DNA of 17,065 nucleotides from an uncultured Gemmatimonadota bacterium (lineage in GTDB: Bacteria > Gemmatimonadota > Gemmatimonadetes > Gemmatimonadales > GWC2-71-9), in assembly GCA_937961295.1 (NCBI GenBank), contig CALGOK010000126.1:1-17065 (forward strand), read 5' to 3'. Position 1 is the stretch's first letter, and every line of letters begins with the position of its first letter. A model generated the notes under the pieces. It was not told where the DNA came from. It did not search any database and saw nothing but the letters and a program-made list of their open reading frames with translations. This document shows positions 5,780 to 16,804 of this stretch, one piece after another. Made by a program: the position numbers and the translations under genes.

Positions 5780-6265
5780 GTGATCCGTTCGATGCGTCTG
5801 GCGCTGCTCTGTGCGATGGCGGGCCCTTCGGTGCTCGCGGCCCAGTCCGACGATCGCGCCGCCGTGGTGGCCGTCGCCGACTCGGCGCTTGCGGCGATCT
5901 CGCGCAACGACTTCGTGGCGCTCAGCGACCTGATGCTCGACGAGGCGGTGGTGGTGGCCACCGGCGAGCGCGACGGCGTGGCGTTCGTCCGGGCGGAAGG
6001 CCGCGCCGCCTGGCGTGCGCGTACCTCCGAATCGCGCTGGACCGAGCGCGGCTGGAAGCCGACGGTGCACCTCCAGGCCGGCCTCGCCGTCGTGTGGCTC
6101 CCCTACGACTTCTACAGGGACGGCAAGTGGTCGCACTGCGGGATCGACACCTTCACCCTGGTCAAGCGGGGCGAGCGGTGGTGGATCGCGGCGCTCGCCT
6201 TCACCATGGAGCAGCCGCCGGCGTGCGATCCGCACCCCGATGGGCCGCCGGAGGACCTGCCCTAG
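5780..6265 (+). CDS. Secreted NTF2/SnoaL-like (DUF4440-type) protein
   Basis: This is a 161-residue protein with a GTG start. Residues 1-21 look like a Sec signal peptide (positive start, hydrophobic LALLCAMAGPSVLA, then AAQS as a likely cleavage site). The remainder fits the NTF2-like alpha+beta cone: an N-terminal helix with DRAAVVAVADSALAAISRND followed by FVALSDLMLDEAVVV, then strands with WTERGWKPTVHL, AGLAVVWLPYDFYRDG and HCGIDTFTLVKRGERWWIAAL. DUF4440 proteins bind small ligands or act as accessory domains; no catalytic residues can be assigned. It lies 76 bp after K1 on the same strand, so co-transcription is possible. Its TAG stop shares the four bases CTAG (6262-6265) with the stop of the convergent ABC ATPase gene. 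The periplasmic location is inferred from the signal peptide. Confidence 0.85.
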   Translation: MIRSMRLALLCAMAGPSVLAAQSDDRAAVVAVADSALAAISRNDFVALSDLMLDEAVVVATGERDGVAFVRAEGRAAWRARTSESRWTERGWKPTVHLQAGLAVVWLPYDFYRDGKWSHCGIDTFTLVKRGERWWIAALAFTMEQPPACDPHPDGPPEDLP

Positions 6266-7080
6266 CCGTCAGTTTCCACGGTGACCGCCGGCATCTGTGC
6301 GGTGAATCGCACTTCCGCCGTGTGCTTGAGTTCCGCAAAGCGCTGCAGCAGGTCGGCCTCCGACACGCCCTGACGCTCCACGGCCGAGAGGTCGGCCACG
6401 ATCTCGCCGCGGTGCATCATCACGGTCCGATCGCCGAACCGTACCGCCTGCTCCATGCTGTGCGTGACCATCAGCGTGGTGAGCGCCTTGCCGCGCACCG
6501 TCTCGTCGGTGAGTGCCATCACCTGCTGTGCCGCCCGCGGGTCGAGCGCGGCGGTGTGCTCATCGAGCAGCAGCACATCGGGGCGCCGCAGTGTCGCCAT
6601 CAACAGGGTGATCGCCTGACGCTGGCCACCCGACAGCGCCCCCATCGCCGAGTCGAGCCGTCCCTCGAGCCGCATCCGGAGCGACGCGAGCAGGGCACGG
6701 TAACGCTCGCGCGAGGTGCGGTCGAGTCCGCGCCAGAGCCGTCGCCGCAGGCCGCGCAGCTCGGCCATGCGCAGGTTCTCCGCCACCGTCATGGAGGGAC
6801 AGGTCCCCTTGAAGGGATCCTGGAACACCCGGCCGATCTGTCCGGCGCGCCGGTGCTCCGGCAGGGCCCCGACATCGGTGCCGGCGATGTGGATCGACCC
6901 GTTGTCGGGGAGGAAGACCCCCGCGATCGCGTTGAGGATGGTGGACTTGCCCGACCCGTTGCTGCCGATCACGGTGACGAACTGGCCCTCGGGAATCGTG
7001 AGCGACACGTCGCGGAGCGCGTGCGACGACTCGCCGCCGGGCTGCCGGAAGGTCTTGTCCAGCCGCCGAATGGTGATCAT
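6262..7080 (-). CDS. ABC transporter ATP-binding protein (COG1101 type, TrpZ-like)
   Basis: This is a 272-residue protein. Walker A is GSNGSGKS (39-46), the Q-loop glutamine is Q87 in VFQDP, the signature is LSGGQRQA (149-156), Walker B is VLLLDEH (169-175), and the switch histidine is H207 in VTHSMEQ. All are intact, so it should hydrolyse ATP to drive the transporter. The Walker B is followed by H rather than the more common P or T; LLDEHTAALDP is, to my knowledge, normal in COG1101 ATPases. Its ATG at 7080 overlaps the stop of the permease fusion as ATGA, so the two are translationally coupled. Upstream in-frame codons to 7515 are antisense-style extension over the permease gene and were rejected. 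Substrate specificity is set by the partner protein; TrpXYZ relatives handle tryptophan or similar compounds. Confidence 0.93.
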   Translation of the reverse strand: MITIRRLDKTFRQPGGESSHALRDVSLTIPEGQFVTVIGSNGSGKSTILNAIAGVFLPDNGSIHIAGTDVGALPEHRRAGQIGRVFQDPFKGTCPSMTVAENLRMAELRGLRRRLWRGLDRTSRERYRALLASLRMRLEGRLDSAMGALSGGQRQAITLLMATLRRPDVLLLDEHTAALDPRAAQQVMALTDETVRGKALTTLMVTHSMEQAVRFGDRTVMMHRGEIVADLSAVERQGVSEADLLQRFAELKHTAEVRFTAQMPAVTVETDG

Positions 7081-9086
7081 CGCGCCATCCCCGGCAACCG
7101 CATCCACGCGCGCACGCGCGGCAGCGCCAGCGCCACGAGCACGAACACCGCGGTCGCCAACTTGAGGTCGATCGGGTTGAGGCCGGCACGGAGCGCGAGT
7201 GCGACGAGCGTCCGGAAGAGGATGGCCCCGAACGCCACCATCGCGATGTTCGCGGCGAGGCCCCAGCGCCGGTGCATCAGCGTCTCGCCCATGATCACCG
7301 CCGCCATCCCGGTGACCAGGGCGCCCACGCCCATCCCCACATCGGCGAAGCCCTGGTACTGGGCGATCAGCGCGCCGGAGAACGCGATGCAGCCGTTGGC
7401 GAGTGCGAGCCCGAGCTCGACCATCCGCCGCGGATCCACGCCCTGTGCCGTGATCATCGCGCTGTTGTCGCCCACGGCGCGCATCGCCATCCCGAAGTCG
7501 GTGCGGAGGTACCACGCCAGCAGCACGCCGAGCAGGAGCACGACCACCGCGAAGATGGTGGCGAAGGTCACGTCGGACCCCCAGCCGGCGGTCGCGGGCA
7601 CGATGGCGTGCAGGCCGCTCGCCAGCGTGTCGCGGTCGAGCAGCGAGACGTTCGAGCGCCCCATGATGCGGAGGTTGACCGAGTAGAGCGCCGTCATCAC
7701 CAGGATCCCGGTCAGCAGGTCAGCGATGCGGAACCGCGTGTGCAGCGCACCGGTGACATAGCCCGCCAGCATCCCGGCGAGGAAGGCGGCGAGGGTTGCA
7801 AGCACGGGCGACATGCCGGACACGATCAGCGTGGCCGCGACTGCCCCGCCGAGCGGCAGCGAGCCCTCGGGCGTGATGTCGGGATAGCGGAGCACGCGCG
7901 AGGAGAGGTACACCCCCCACGCGAGCGCCACGAAGGCGAGGCCCTGCGCCACCGTCGAGAGCCAGAGTGCCCAGGGCGAGCCGCCGGGAATCGTGGGCGC
8001 GCTGGCGGCTGGCGCTGCGCCGACCGCGCTGCCTCCCTCAACCGGATTCACCATGTTCGCGCGCGCCAGCACGTTCGGCGGGATGGTGATGTTGAATGCC
8101 CTGGCCGATGCGAGATCGACGCTCACCCGCGGCGTCACCTTCGTGACGAACGGAATGGTGGCCGGATCCTCGCCGCGCAGCACGCGGAGCATCACCAGCC
8201 CCATCGCGTAGCCGTTGTCGTAGAACGAGATCCCCAGCCCGAGCGGCGGTCCGTCGAAGGCCGGCGTGGCGGAGATCACCGGGACGCCGATCTCGCGCGC
8301 CGCCTTGACGAGCGCCGGCATGCCGCCGCCGATCATCACGCTCGGGATCTGCATGATTCCCTGCACGCCCTGGCTCGCCAGCGCATGCACGCCGGTCACG
8401 ATGTCGGACGGTGAGGTGCACGCCACCGACACGAAGCGCACGCCCAGTCGTTCCGCCCCCCGGCGCGCCATCTCCAGGTAGAACTCGGCGAACGGGTCGC
8501 TCGGGTCGAATAGGGTCCCCCAGGTCCGGATCGCGGGGAACACCTCGAGCCCCAGCGCGAGCGTGGAGTCCACCGGGATCGGCGACTCGGCGCCGGTCAC
8601 GTTCGGGCGATGCACCGCGGCCGACGTCCCCGCGCCGATGATGTAGGGGTTCGACACCGCCCCGAACACCACCGGGCGATCGGTGATCACCTTGATCGCG
8701 CTCTGGGTGGCGATCGACGAGATCGTCGCCACGTGGGTGACGCGCTGCTGCACGAACTCGTTGGCGATCAGCGACAGGGCGGGGATGTCGCCCTGCGCGT
8801 TGCGGTCGAGGAGCGTGAAGGTCTCGCCTGGGATGAAGCCCGAGTCGGCGAGCGCCTGCAGGAAGCCGTCCCGCGCGTCGTCGAGCGGCGCGGTGGAGGC
8901 GACCGTCATCAGGCCGATGACGGGCCCGGGCGGCGGCTCGCCGGGGCCGCATGCCGCGAGCAGGGCGGCGAGGGCGACGAGGGCACCGCGCGAGCTCGCC
9001 CGGGACGATGGCCGGGAGCGGGAGAGGAACCGGATTGTGAGGTCCTGGGAGAACGGGCGGCTGAAGCTACCGGTCGGCTCCCTCAC
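7077..9086 (-). CDS. Fused ABC substrate-binding lipoprotein and permease (COG2984 + COG4120, TrpX-TrpY-like)
   Basis: With the GTG at 9086 the protein has 669 residues. A lipoprotein signal precedes Cys46 (ALVALAALLAAC). Residues about 53-345 are an ABC_sub_bind (PF04392-type) binding protein: VIGLMTVAST, RDGFLQALADSGF, VVFGAVSNPY, VPVISATPAFDGP, LGISFYDNGYAMG. An Ala/Pro-rich linker (about 350-372) leads to a multi-helix LivH/BPD_transp_2-type permease with GVYLSSRVLRYPDITPEGS, LHTRFRIADLLTGILVMTALYS, NLRIMGRSNVSLLD and MRAVGDNSAM, all hallmarks of COG4120. In relatives these are two genes. The start is uncertain: the frame continues to an ATG at 9251, but residues encoded there are low-complexity and unlike a signal sequence, and no strong Shine-Dalgarno site is seen at 9086. 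The inferred function is import of an aromatic amino acid or related nutrient. Confidence 0.85.
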   Translation of the reverse strand: MREPTGSFSRPFSQDLTIRFLSRSRPSSRASSRGALVALAALLAACGPGEPPPGPVIGLMTVASTAPLDDARDGFLQALADSGFIPGETFTLLDRNAQGDIPALSLIANEFVQQRVTHVATISSIATQSAIKVITDRPVVFGAVSNPYIIGAGTSAAVHRPNVTGAESPIPVDSTLALGLEVFPAIRTWGTLFDPSDPFAEFYLEMARRGAERLGVRFVSVACTSPSDIVTGVHALASQGVQGIMQIPSVMIGGGMPALVKAAREIGVPVISATPAFDGPPLGLGISFYDNGYAMGLVMLRVLRGEDPATIPFVTKVTPRVSVDLASARAFNITIPPNVLARANMVNPVEGGSAVGAAPAASAPTIPGGSPWALWLSTVAQGLAFVALAWGVYLSSRVLRYPDITPEGSLPLGGAVAATLIVSGMSPVLATLAAFLAGMLAGYVTGALHTRFRIADLLTGILVMTALYSVNLRIMGRSNVSLLDRDTLASGLHAIVPATAGWGSDVTFATIFAVVVLLLGVLLAWYLRTDFGMAMRAVGDNSAMITAQGVDPRRMVELGLALANGCIAFSGALIAQYQGFADVGMGVGALVTGMAAVIMGETLMHRRWGLAANIAMVAFGAILFRTLVALALRAGLNPIDLKLATAVFVLVALALPRVRAWMRLPGMAR

Positions 9087-9200
9087 GGGCAAATGTTCCG
9101 GTCCGTCAAGACGCCCGGGATGGGTGGCACTCTCCGCCTCCCGGGGTACTTTTTGGGATTGATCCTCCGGCGGTCCTCTCTCCCTCACCGAGGACGACGC

Positions 9201-9269
9201 GTGACCGATCCCGCTGCTCCCCGCGCCACGTCCCGGTCCACTCGCCAGCACGCGGGAGGGTCCGGGTGA
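9201..9269 (+). other. Possible leader mini-ORF (22 codons) coupled to kinase K2
   Basis: GAGG (9190-9193) lies 7 nt before a GTG at 9201. The short frame (MTDPAAPRATS...) ends at TGA 9267-9269, overlapping the K2 start as GTGA, the same junction used between K4 and K5. It could couple translation into K2, or be chance in GC-rich DNA. The gap 9087-9200 between the divergent ABC and kinase genes must hold promoters for both, but I cannot identify them. Confidence 0.3.
9255..9260 (+). promoter_or_regulatory. Shine-Dalgarno site of kinase K2
   Basis: GGAGGG lies 5 nt before the GTG at 9266. It fixes this start, which places the glycine loop at the same distance from the N-terminus as in K1. Confidence 0.65.
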
Positions 9270-11896
9270 TCACCGACGCCCTCAAGACGGCACTCAGTGG
9301 TCGCTACCGCATCGAGCGCGAGCTCGGGGCCGGCGGGATGGCGACGGTGTACCTCGCGCACGACCTCAAGCACGACCGGCAGGTCGCCCTCAAGATCCTC
9401 CGCCCCGACCTCGGCGCGGTACTGGGACAGGACCGCTTCCTCTCCGAGATCAAGATCTCCGCCGGGCTCGACCACCCGCACATCCTCACGCTGATCGATT
9501 CGGGCGTCGCCGAGGGGTTCCTGTTCTACGTGCTGCCGTACGTGCGCGGCGGGACGCTCCGCGACAAGCTCGCGCAGGAGACGCAGCTCGGCATCGAGGA
9601 GTCGGTCACGATCGCCAAGCAGGTGGCCTCGGCGCTGGAGTATGCGCACCGGCAGGGGGTGGTGCACCGCGACATCAAGCCCGAGAACATCATGTTCCAG
9701 GAGGGCGAGGTGATGCTGGCCGACTTCGGCATCGCGCTCGCCGTGAAGGAGGCCGGCGGCAACCGGCTCACCGAGACCGGGCTGTCGCTGGGCACGCCGC
9801 AGTACATGTCGCCCGAGCAGGCGACCGGCGACCGGGCCCTCGACGCGCGGAGCGACATCTACTCGCTCGGTGCGGTGCTCTACGAGATGCTCACCGGCGA
9901 GCCGCCGGTCACGGGGGCGACCGCCCAGGCGATGATCGCCAAGCTGATGACCGAGCGCCCGACGATGGTCCGCACGATCCGGAGCACCGTGCCGGTGGCG
10001 CTCGACGCGGCGGTGGCCAAGTCGCTCGCCAAGATCCCGGCCGATCGGTACCGAGGCGCGGCGGAGTTCTCCGCGGCACTCGACAAGGCGCTGGCGCCCG
10101 CGGGTGCCGGCATGTCGGTGCCGTGGAAGCCGATCCTCGGTGGAGTGGGAGTCGGAGCGCTGGCGTTGGTCGGGTTCTTTCTCATCGGTGGTCTTGGTGG
10201 TGATGTGCCCGCGTCAGCGCCCACCCAGCTGGAGCCGGGGCGCCAGGTGTCGTTCGTCGGCGACGTGGGCACGTTCGCCGTGGCACCCGACGACCGGACG
10301 GTGGCATACCTCACGCCCGATCGGGTCCGTGTCGTCCTGTTCGACCTCGACGGCGGTGGGTCGCAGGTGCTCTATACTGCCCCGTCGGGAACCGTGCTTG
10401 ATGCGCTCCAATGGTCGCCCGACGGCGCACGACTGCTGTTGACGGCGTTCCCGTACAACAACCGCATCTTCAGCGTGCCCCGGCTCGGGGGAGCGACCCG
10501 CGAGGAACTGCGGCTGTCAAACATTTTCTCGCTCAGCGGGTCGCGAGTCAGGCTGCTCGACAATGGGACGTGGCTGGTGGTGGGGCGCCAGAACACCCTG
10601 TACCTCGGCAGCGATCCCGGTGCCGTGCGCGCGGTGGGCACGCAGCTCGAGGGCCCCGGCACCTTCGCGATTCCGGGACTCAGTACCACCAACGAGGAGT
10701 TCATCCGGCCGTCACGGGACGGCGCGTGGCTCGCCTACCAGGGAACGACTCCCGATGGCCAGCAGGTTGGGGGCATTGCCGCGGTCGGTGCACCCGATGC
10801 GGTGCGAGTCATCGCGCAGTGGCCCGACATGGTCCCGATCGGGTGGAGCGCCGGTGCCCGGCGGCTGACCATGGCGCGCACGCTCGGTGACAACGTGGTG
10901 GACGTCCTGCAGGTCGCGTTCGATCCCGGCGCGGGTCGCGTCACCGGCGAGCCCCGGCTGATCTACCCGCGGCTGGCGGCGAAGGAGGTCGCCCTGAGCC
11001 GTGACGGCAGCCGGATCGTCTACGTGGCCGGGACCGATGTCTACAACCTGCGCGAGTTCACGCTCGACCGGACCCCGACGGTCGAAGACAACCCCTCGCG
11101 GATGGTGACGCAGGGAACCGGCCGCTGGGAGGTGGGGCTGTTCCATCCCGACGGCGGGGTGATCGGCGTCCAGCGGAGCCAAGCCGGCATGGAGGCGCGG
11201 CACTTCGACCGCGACGGCGCCACGCGCCCTGTGGTGCAGCGCCCGCACCCGGGGGCGCGGTTCGGGAACTCCGTCTCGACCGATGGCGGGACCCTCGCCT
11301 CGGTCGAGGGTCAGGGCACCAACTTCTCCCTGGTCCTGTACGACCTCGCGTCGGGACGAACCCGGCGAATACCCCTCCCCGAAGAACCGTCGTTCTTCGC
11401 GTGGTCGGCCGACGACCGGTTCCTCGCCGGAATGACCGCGACGAGCTCCGACAAGATGCTCGTCGTGGATGTCGCAGCGGAAAGCGCCCGGACGGTCACC
11501 CTGCAGTGCGGCACCCAGTGTGAGTTTGCCTGGGAGGCCGTCGCGATCGGTGACCGGTGGCCGCTCGTGGCGATCACCTCCGAGGTCGACACCTGGATCG
11601 CCAATGTCGAGACCGGCGAATTGCGCCACCTCGCCGACGACACGTGGTACGTGATCGGATGGGTGGGCGACCGGGTCTACTTCATCCGGGCGGGCGGACA
11701 GACCGACTACCCGGGGATGGCGCTCTTTCGGATGCGCGCGGACGGTGGCACCGAGGAACGGCTGCTCAACCTGCCGGTCGAGTGTGAACTTCAGCACGCG
11801 GCGACGCTCTCACGCGATGGCTCACGGGTGATCTGCTCGATCGACGAGTCGAGGCGCGACTTGTACGTGATATCTGGCGTGGGCGTCGGTGGCTGA
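9266..11896 (+). CDS. Transmembrane Ser/Thr protein kinase with TolB-like propeller (K2)
   Basis: This is an 876-residue protein with a GTG start. Kinase domain about 14-275: LGAGGMATVYLA (20-31), K43 in VALK, E61, HRDIKPEN (134-141, catalytic D136), DFG (153-155), activation loop TETGLSLGTPQYMSPE. The beta4-beta5 loop is short (IDSGVAEGFLFYVLPY), showing the length without insertion. A membrane helix lies at about 290-309 (ILGGVGVGALALVGFFLIGG). The C-terminal part has PD40 motifs (WSPDGARLLLTA, SRDGAWLAYQG, LSRDGSRIVYVAG, WSADDRFLAGM, LSRDGSRVICS) and lacks the RVIPNW tail of K0 and K3. Cysteines in LQCGTQCEF, and further ones in VECEL and RVICS, may form disulfides if the propeller is periplasmic. 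It is the first gene of the overlapping kinase run; its stop lies 8 bp inside K3. The signal sensed is unknown. Confidence 0.93.
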   Translation: MITDALKTALSGRYRIERELGAGGMATVYLAHDLKHDRQVALKILRPDLGAVLGQDRFLSEIKISAGLDHPHILTLIDSGVAEGFLFYVLPYVRGGTLRDKLAQETQLGIEESVTIAKQVASALEYAHRQGVVHRDIKPENIMFQEGEVMLADFGIALAVKEAGGNRLTETGLSLGTPQYMSPEQATGDRALDARSDIYSLGAVLYEMLTGEPPVTGATAQAMIAKLMTERPTMVRTIRSTVPVALDAAVAKSLAKIPADRYRGAAEFSAALDKALAPAGAGMSVPWKPILGGVGVGALALVGFFLIGGLGGDVPASAPTQLEPGRQVSFVGDVGTFAVAPDDRTVAYLTPDRVRVVLFDLDGGGSQVLYTAPSGTVLDALQWSPDGARLLLTAFPYNNRIFSVPRLGGATREELRLSNIFSLSGSRVRLLDNGTWLVVGRQNTLYLGSDPGAVRAVGTQLEGPGTFAIPGLSTTNEEFIRPSRDGAWLAYQGTTPDGQQVGGIAAVGAPDAVRVIAQWPDMVPIGWSAGARRLTMARTLGDNVVDVLQVAFDPGAGRVTGEPRLIYPRLAAKEVALSRDGSRIVYVAGTDVYNLREFTLDRTPTVEDNPSRMVTQGTGRWEVGLFHPDGGVIGVQRSQAGMEARHFDRDGATRPVVQRPHPGARFGNSVSTDGGTLASVEGQGTNFSLVLYDLASGRTRRIPLPEEPSFFAWSADDRFLAGMTATSSDKMLVVDVAAESARTVTLQCGTQCEFAWEAVAIGDRWPLVAITSEVDTWIANVETGELRHLADDTWYVIGWVGDRVYFIRAGGQTDYPGMALFRMRADGGTEERLLNLPVECELQHAATLSRDGSRVICSIDESRRDLYVISGVGVGG

Positions 11897-14518
11897 ATCC
11901 CTCGACCGTCTGGCCGCCGCGCTCACCGACCGCTACCGCCTCGAGCGCGAGCTCGGGGCCGGCGGGATGGCGACGGTGTACCTGGCACAGGACCTCAAGC
12001 ACGACCGCCGGGTGGCCATCAAGGTGCTCCGCCCCGAGCTCGCCGCCGTGCTGGGCGCCGAGCGGTTCGTGCAGGAGATCAAGACCACCGCGGCGCTGAG
12101 CCACCCGCACATCCTGCCGCTGTTTGACTCGGGCGAAGCTGGTGGGCAGCTCTACTACGTCATGCCCTACATCGAGGGCGAGACGATCCGCGAGAAGCTC
12201 AACCGCGAGACGCAGTTCGGCATTGACGAGGCGGTGCGGATCAGTCGCGAGGTGGCCGACGCGCTGGACTACGCGCACCGCCACGGGGTGATCCACCGCG
12301 ACATCAAGCCCGAGAACATCCTGCTGCACGACGGCCGGCCGATGGTGATGGACTTCGGGATCGCGCTGGCGGTCAGCGCCGCGGCTGGCGGCCGGATGAC
12401 CGAGACGGGCCTGAGCCTGGGCACGCCGCACTACATGTCCCCCGAGCAGGCGACGGCCGATCGCGACATCACGGCGCGAAGCGACATCTACTCGCTCGGC
12501 AGCGTGCTCTACGAGATGCTCGCCGGCGAACCGCCGCACCTGGGGAACTCGGCGCAGCAGATCATCATGAAGATCGTGACCGAGGACGCGGCTCCGGTCA
12601 CCCGGCTCCGGAAGAGCGTGCCGCCCAACGTGGCGGCGGCGGTGGCGCGGTCGCTGGAGAAGCTTCCTGCCGATCGGTTCGAGACGGCGAAGGAGTTCGC
12701 GGACGCGCTGTCGAACCCGGGATTCACCACGGCCGGTCTCGCGGCTTCCGGCACCCAGGCAGTGAATCGCTCGTGGATCCGCGACCCTCGCACCATGGTG
12801 ACGCTCGGAGTGGCCGCCTTTGCCGTGGGGTGGGCGCTGCTGAGTCGACCGGGCGTGTCGGTCGCGCCGACCTCATATGACCTCGGGCTCCCGGAGCACG
12901 CCTCGATGTCCACCGATTGGGGCATCGGGTTCGACGTGGACCCCGCGGGGAGATTCCTCGTCTACCAGACGGAAGCCCCCGAGGGCTCCGCGCTCTGGTA
13001 TCGGTCGCTGGGTGACTCGACGACGCGGCGGATTGAGGGAACCGATGGCGGATCGCAGCCGGCCATCTCCCCGGATGGTCGTCGGCTGGCATTCATCCGG
13101 GGGCAGCGGGGAGGCGAGGATTGGACATTGGAGGTCGTGCCGGTTGACGGAGGAGCGGCTGTGACGATCAGTCGCGGCGCAGACGACGTGTCCTCCCTGG
13201 ACTGGCTTGCGGACGGGAGGATCCAGTTGCTGCGGAGTGACGGCAAGCTGGCCAACTGGTTCGATCCCGATGGGGGCACGATCACCGCCCGGCCGGTCGT
13301 GTACTGCATCAATGCCGCGCCGTTGCCCGACCCGGACGCGATGCTTTGTGGCGGCGGGGGTGAAAAGGTCGCCTACCGCACCAGTGTCCGTGACAGCAGT
13401 CGAACGGAGGACTTCTGGCGGGAATCCGACGATTCTGCTGCGGTCTTGGGTGCCGGTTTTCAGGTGATCGATGACCGGTACCTCGTCTACCTGTCGGTCG
13501 GTGGCGACCTGATGGCGGCTCCGGTGGACCTGGCGACCAACCGCGTCGGCAAGGCTGTTCGCATGGCCTCCGGCCTCGGTCGCCGCTTCTACACCGGCGC
13601 GGGCACATTCGCCCTGTCTCGCACCGGCACCATGGTCTATGCACAGGGGATTGACGAGGCCGTGGGGCACCTCGTCACTGCGGGCGACACGGGGCTCGAC
13701 ACGCTCCCGGTCGGCCGCGAACGCTTTCTGCGCTTCACGGTGGAGCGGAGCGGCCGTCGCCTCGCTGCGGTGGTGGAGGGCCTGGAGGGGGAGGAGCTGC
13801 GCATCTACGATCTGACGACGGGGCGGCATGTCGTCTGGGTGCGTCGCGAGGAGATCCGCCAGCCGGTCTGGAGTCCCGCTGGCGATCGGATCCTGTTCAG
13901 CGTCGGGGACTCGGTGTTCGTGGGGTCGCCGGAGCTCGCGGGGCCTCCCGAATTGCTGGTTGTCGCCGAAGGCGAGTTCGAGGGGTACGCCTGGCTGCCG
14001 GATGGTCGGGTCATCGGGACACTGTGGGGCGCCTATGCCGGAGCGGCGATCGATGCCAATCGTCGTCCGGTGGTGCTGGACACCCTCTTTCCCGACGCGA
14101 CGTTCACGCGCCCATCTCCCGATGCACGGTGGATCGCCTACAGCAATGCCGCGATCGACGCGATCATGCTGCAGCGGATGCCCTCCGATGGCCGGCGCTT
14201 CACCGTCGCGGCCAGCGGCCGATACGGCGCCGAGCCCAACTGGCTGCCCAACGGGCAATTGACCTTCATGTCCTCCCTCGGGCGCGAAGCGAGCATCGAG
14301 CGGGTGGACATCGACGTGACCCGTAGCCCACCGTTCTTCGGGCGCCAGCAATGGGTCGTGATCCCGGACTTCCGCGACACGGCCGGACAGTCGTTCGCCA
14401 TCACACCAGACGGCAGGGTGCTCTACGTGCGGGGCGACAAGGTGCCGCCAGTGCGGTTTTTCCGGGTGATCCCGAACTGGGTCGACCAGATGAAACGCGC
14501 GGTGGACGAGGCCAATAG

Positions 14519-14522
<4 letters not shown>
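11889..14522 (+). CDS. Transmembrane Ser/Thr protein kinase with TolB-like propeller (K3)
   Basis: This is an 877-residue protein with a GTG start inside the last codons of K2 (8-bp overlap GTGGCTGA). Kinase domain about 16-275: LGAGGMATVYLA (22-33), K45, E63, HRDIKPEN (136-143), with MDFG in place of the usual ADFG (DFG 155-157), then TETGLSLGTPHYMSPE. The beta4-beta5 loop is short (FDSGEAGGQLYYVMPY). A membrane helix lies at about 302-319. The propeller begins at YDLGLP (330 on) and has ISPDGRRLAFI, WLADGRIQLL, WSPAGDRILFS, WLPNGQLTFMS and ITPDGRVLYV, ending in RVIPNWVDQMKRAV. That half is clearly paralogous to K0 at the left edge. The kinase should be active and membrane-bound with the propeller outside the cytoplasm. 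It overlaps K4 by ATGA, so the two are expected to be made together. Confidence 0.93.

Positions 14523-16800
<2,278 letters not shown>

Positions 16801-16804
<4 letters not shown>

Noticed and set aside
5776..7686. 636-codon plus-strand frame across the NTF2-like gene and the ABC genes
   Set aside because: It covers three well-supported genes in another frame or strand and shows no motifs.
7272..8414. 380-codon plus-strand frame opposite the permease fusion
   Set aside because: His/Arg/Asp-rich antisense translation, typical of third-position GC bias.
9081..9110. TTGACG as a -35 element for the ABC operon on the minus strand
   Set aside because: No acceptable -10 lies 16-18 nt downstream; the position reads GTGAGG.
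9087..9251. N-terminal extension of the ABC fusion to the ATG at 9251
   Set aside because: The added residues are Gly/Arg/Pro-rich and precede an otherwise normal lipoprotein signal, and the extension would leave only 14 bp for two divergent promoters. It is not fully excluded.
12873..14351. 492-codon open frame on the minus strand opposite K3
   Set aside because: Shadow frame. The translation lacks hydrophobic cores and known motifs.
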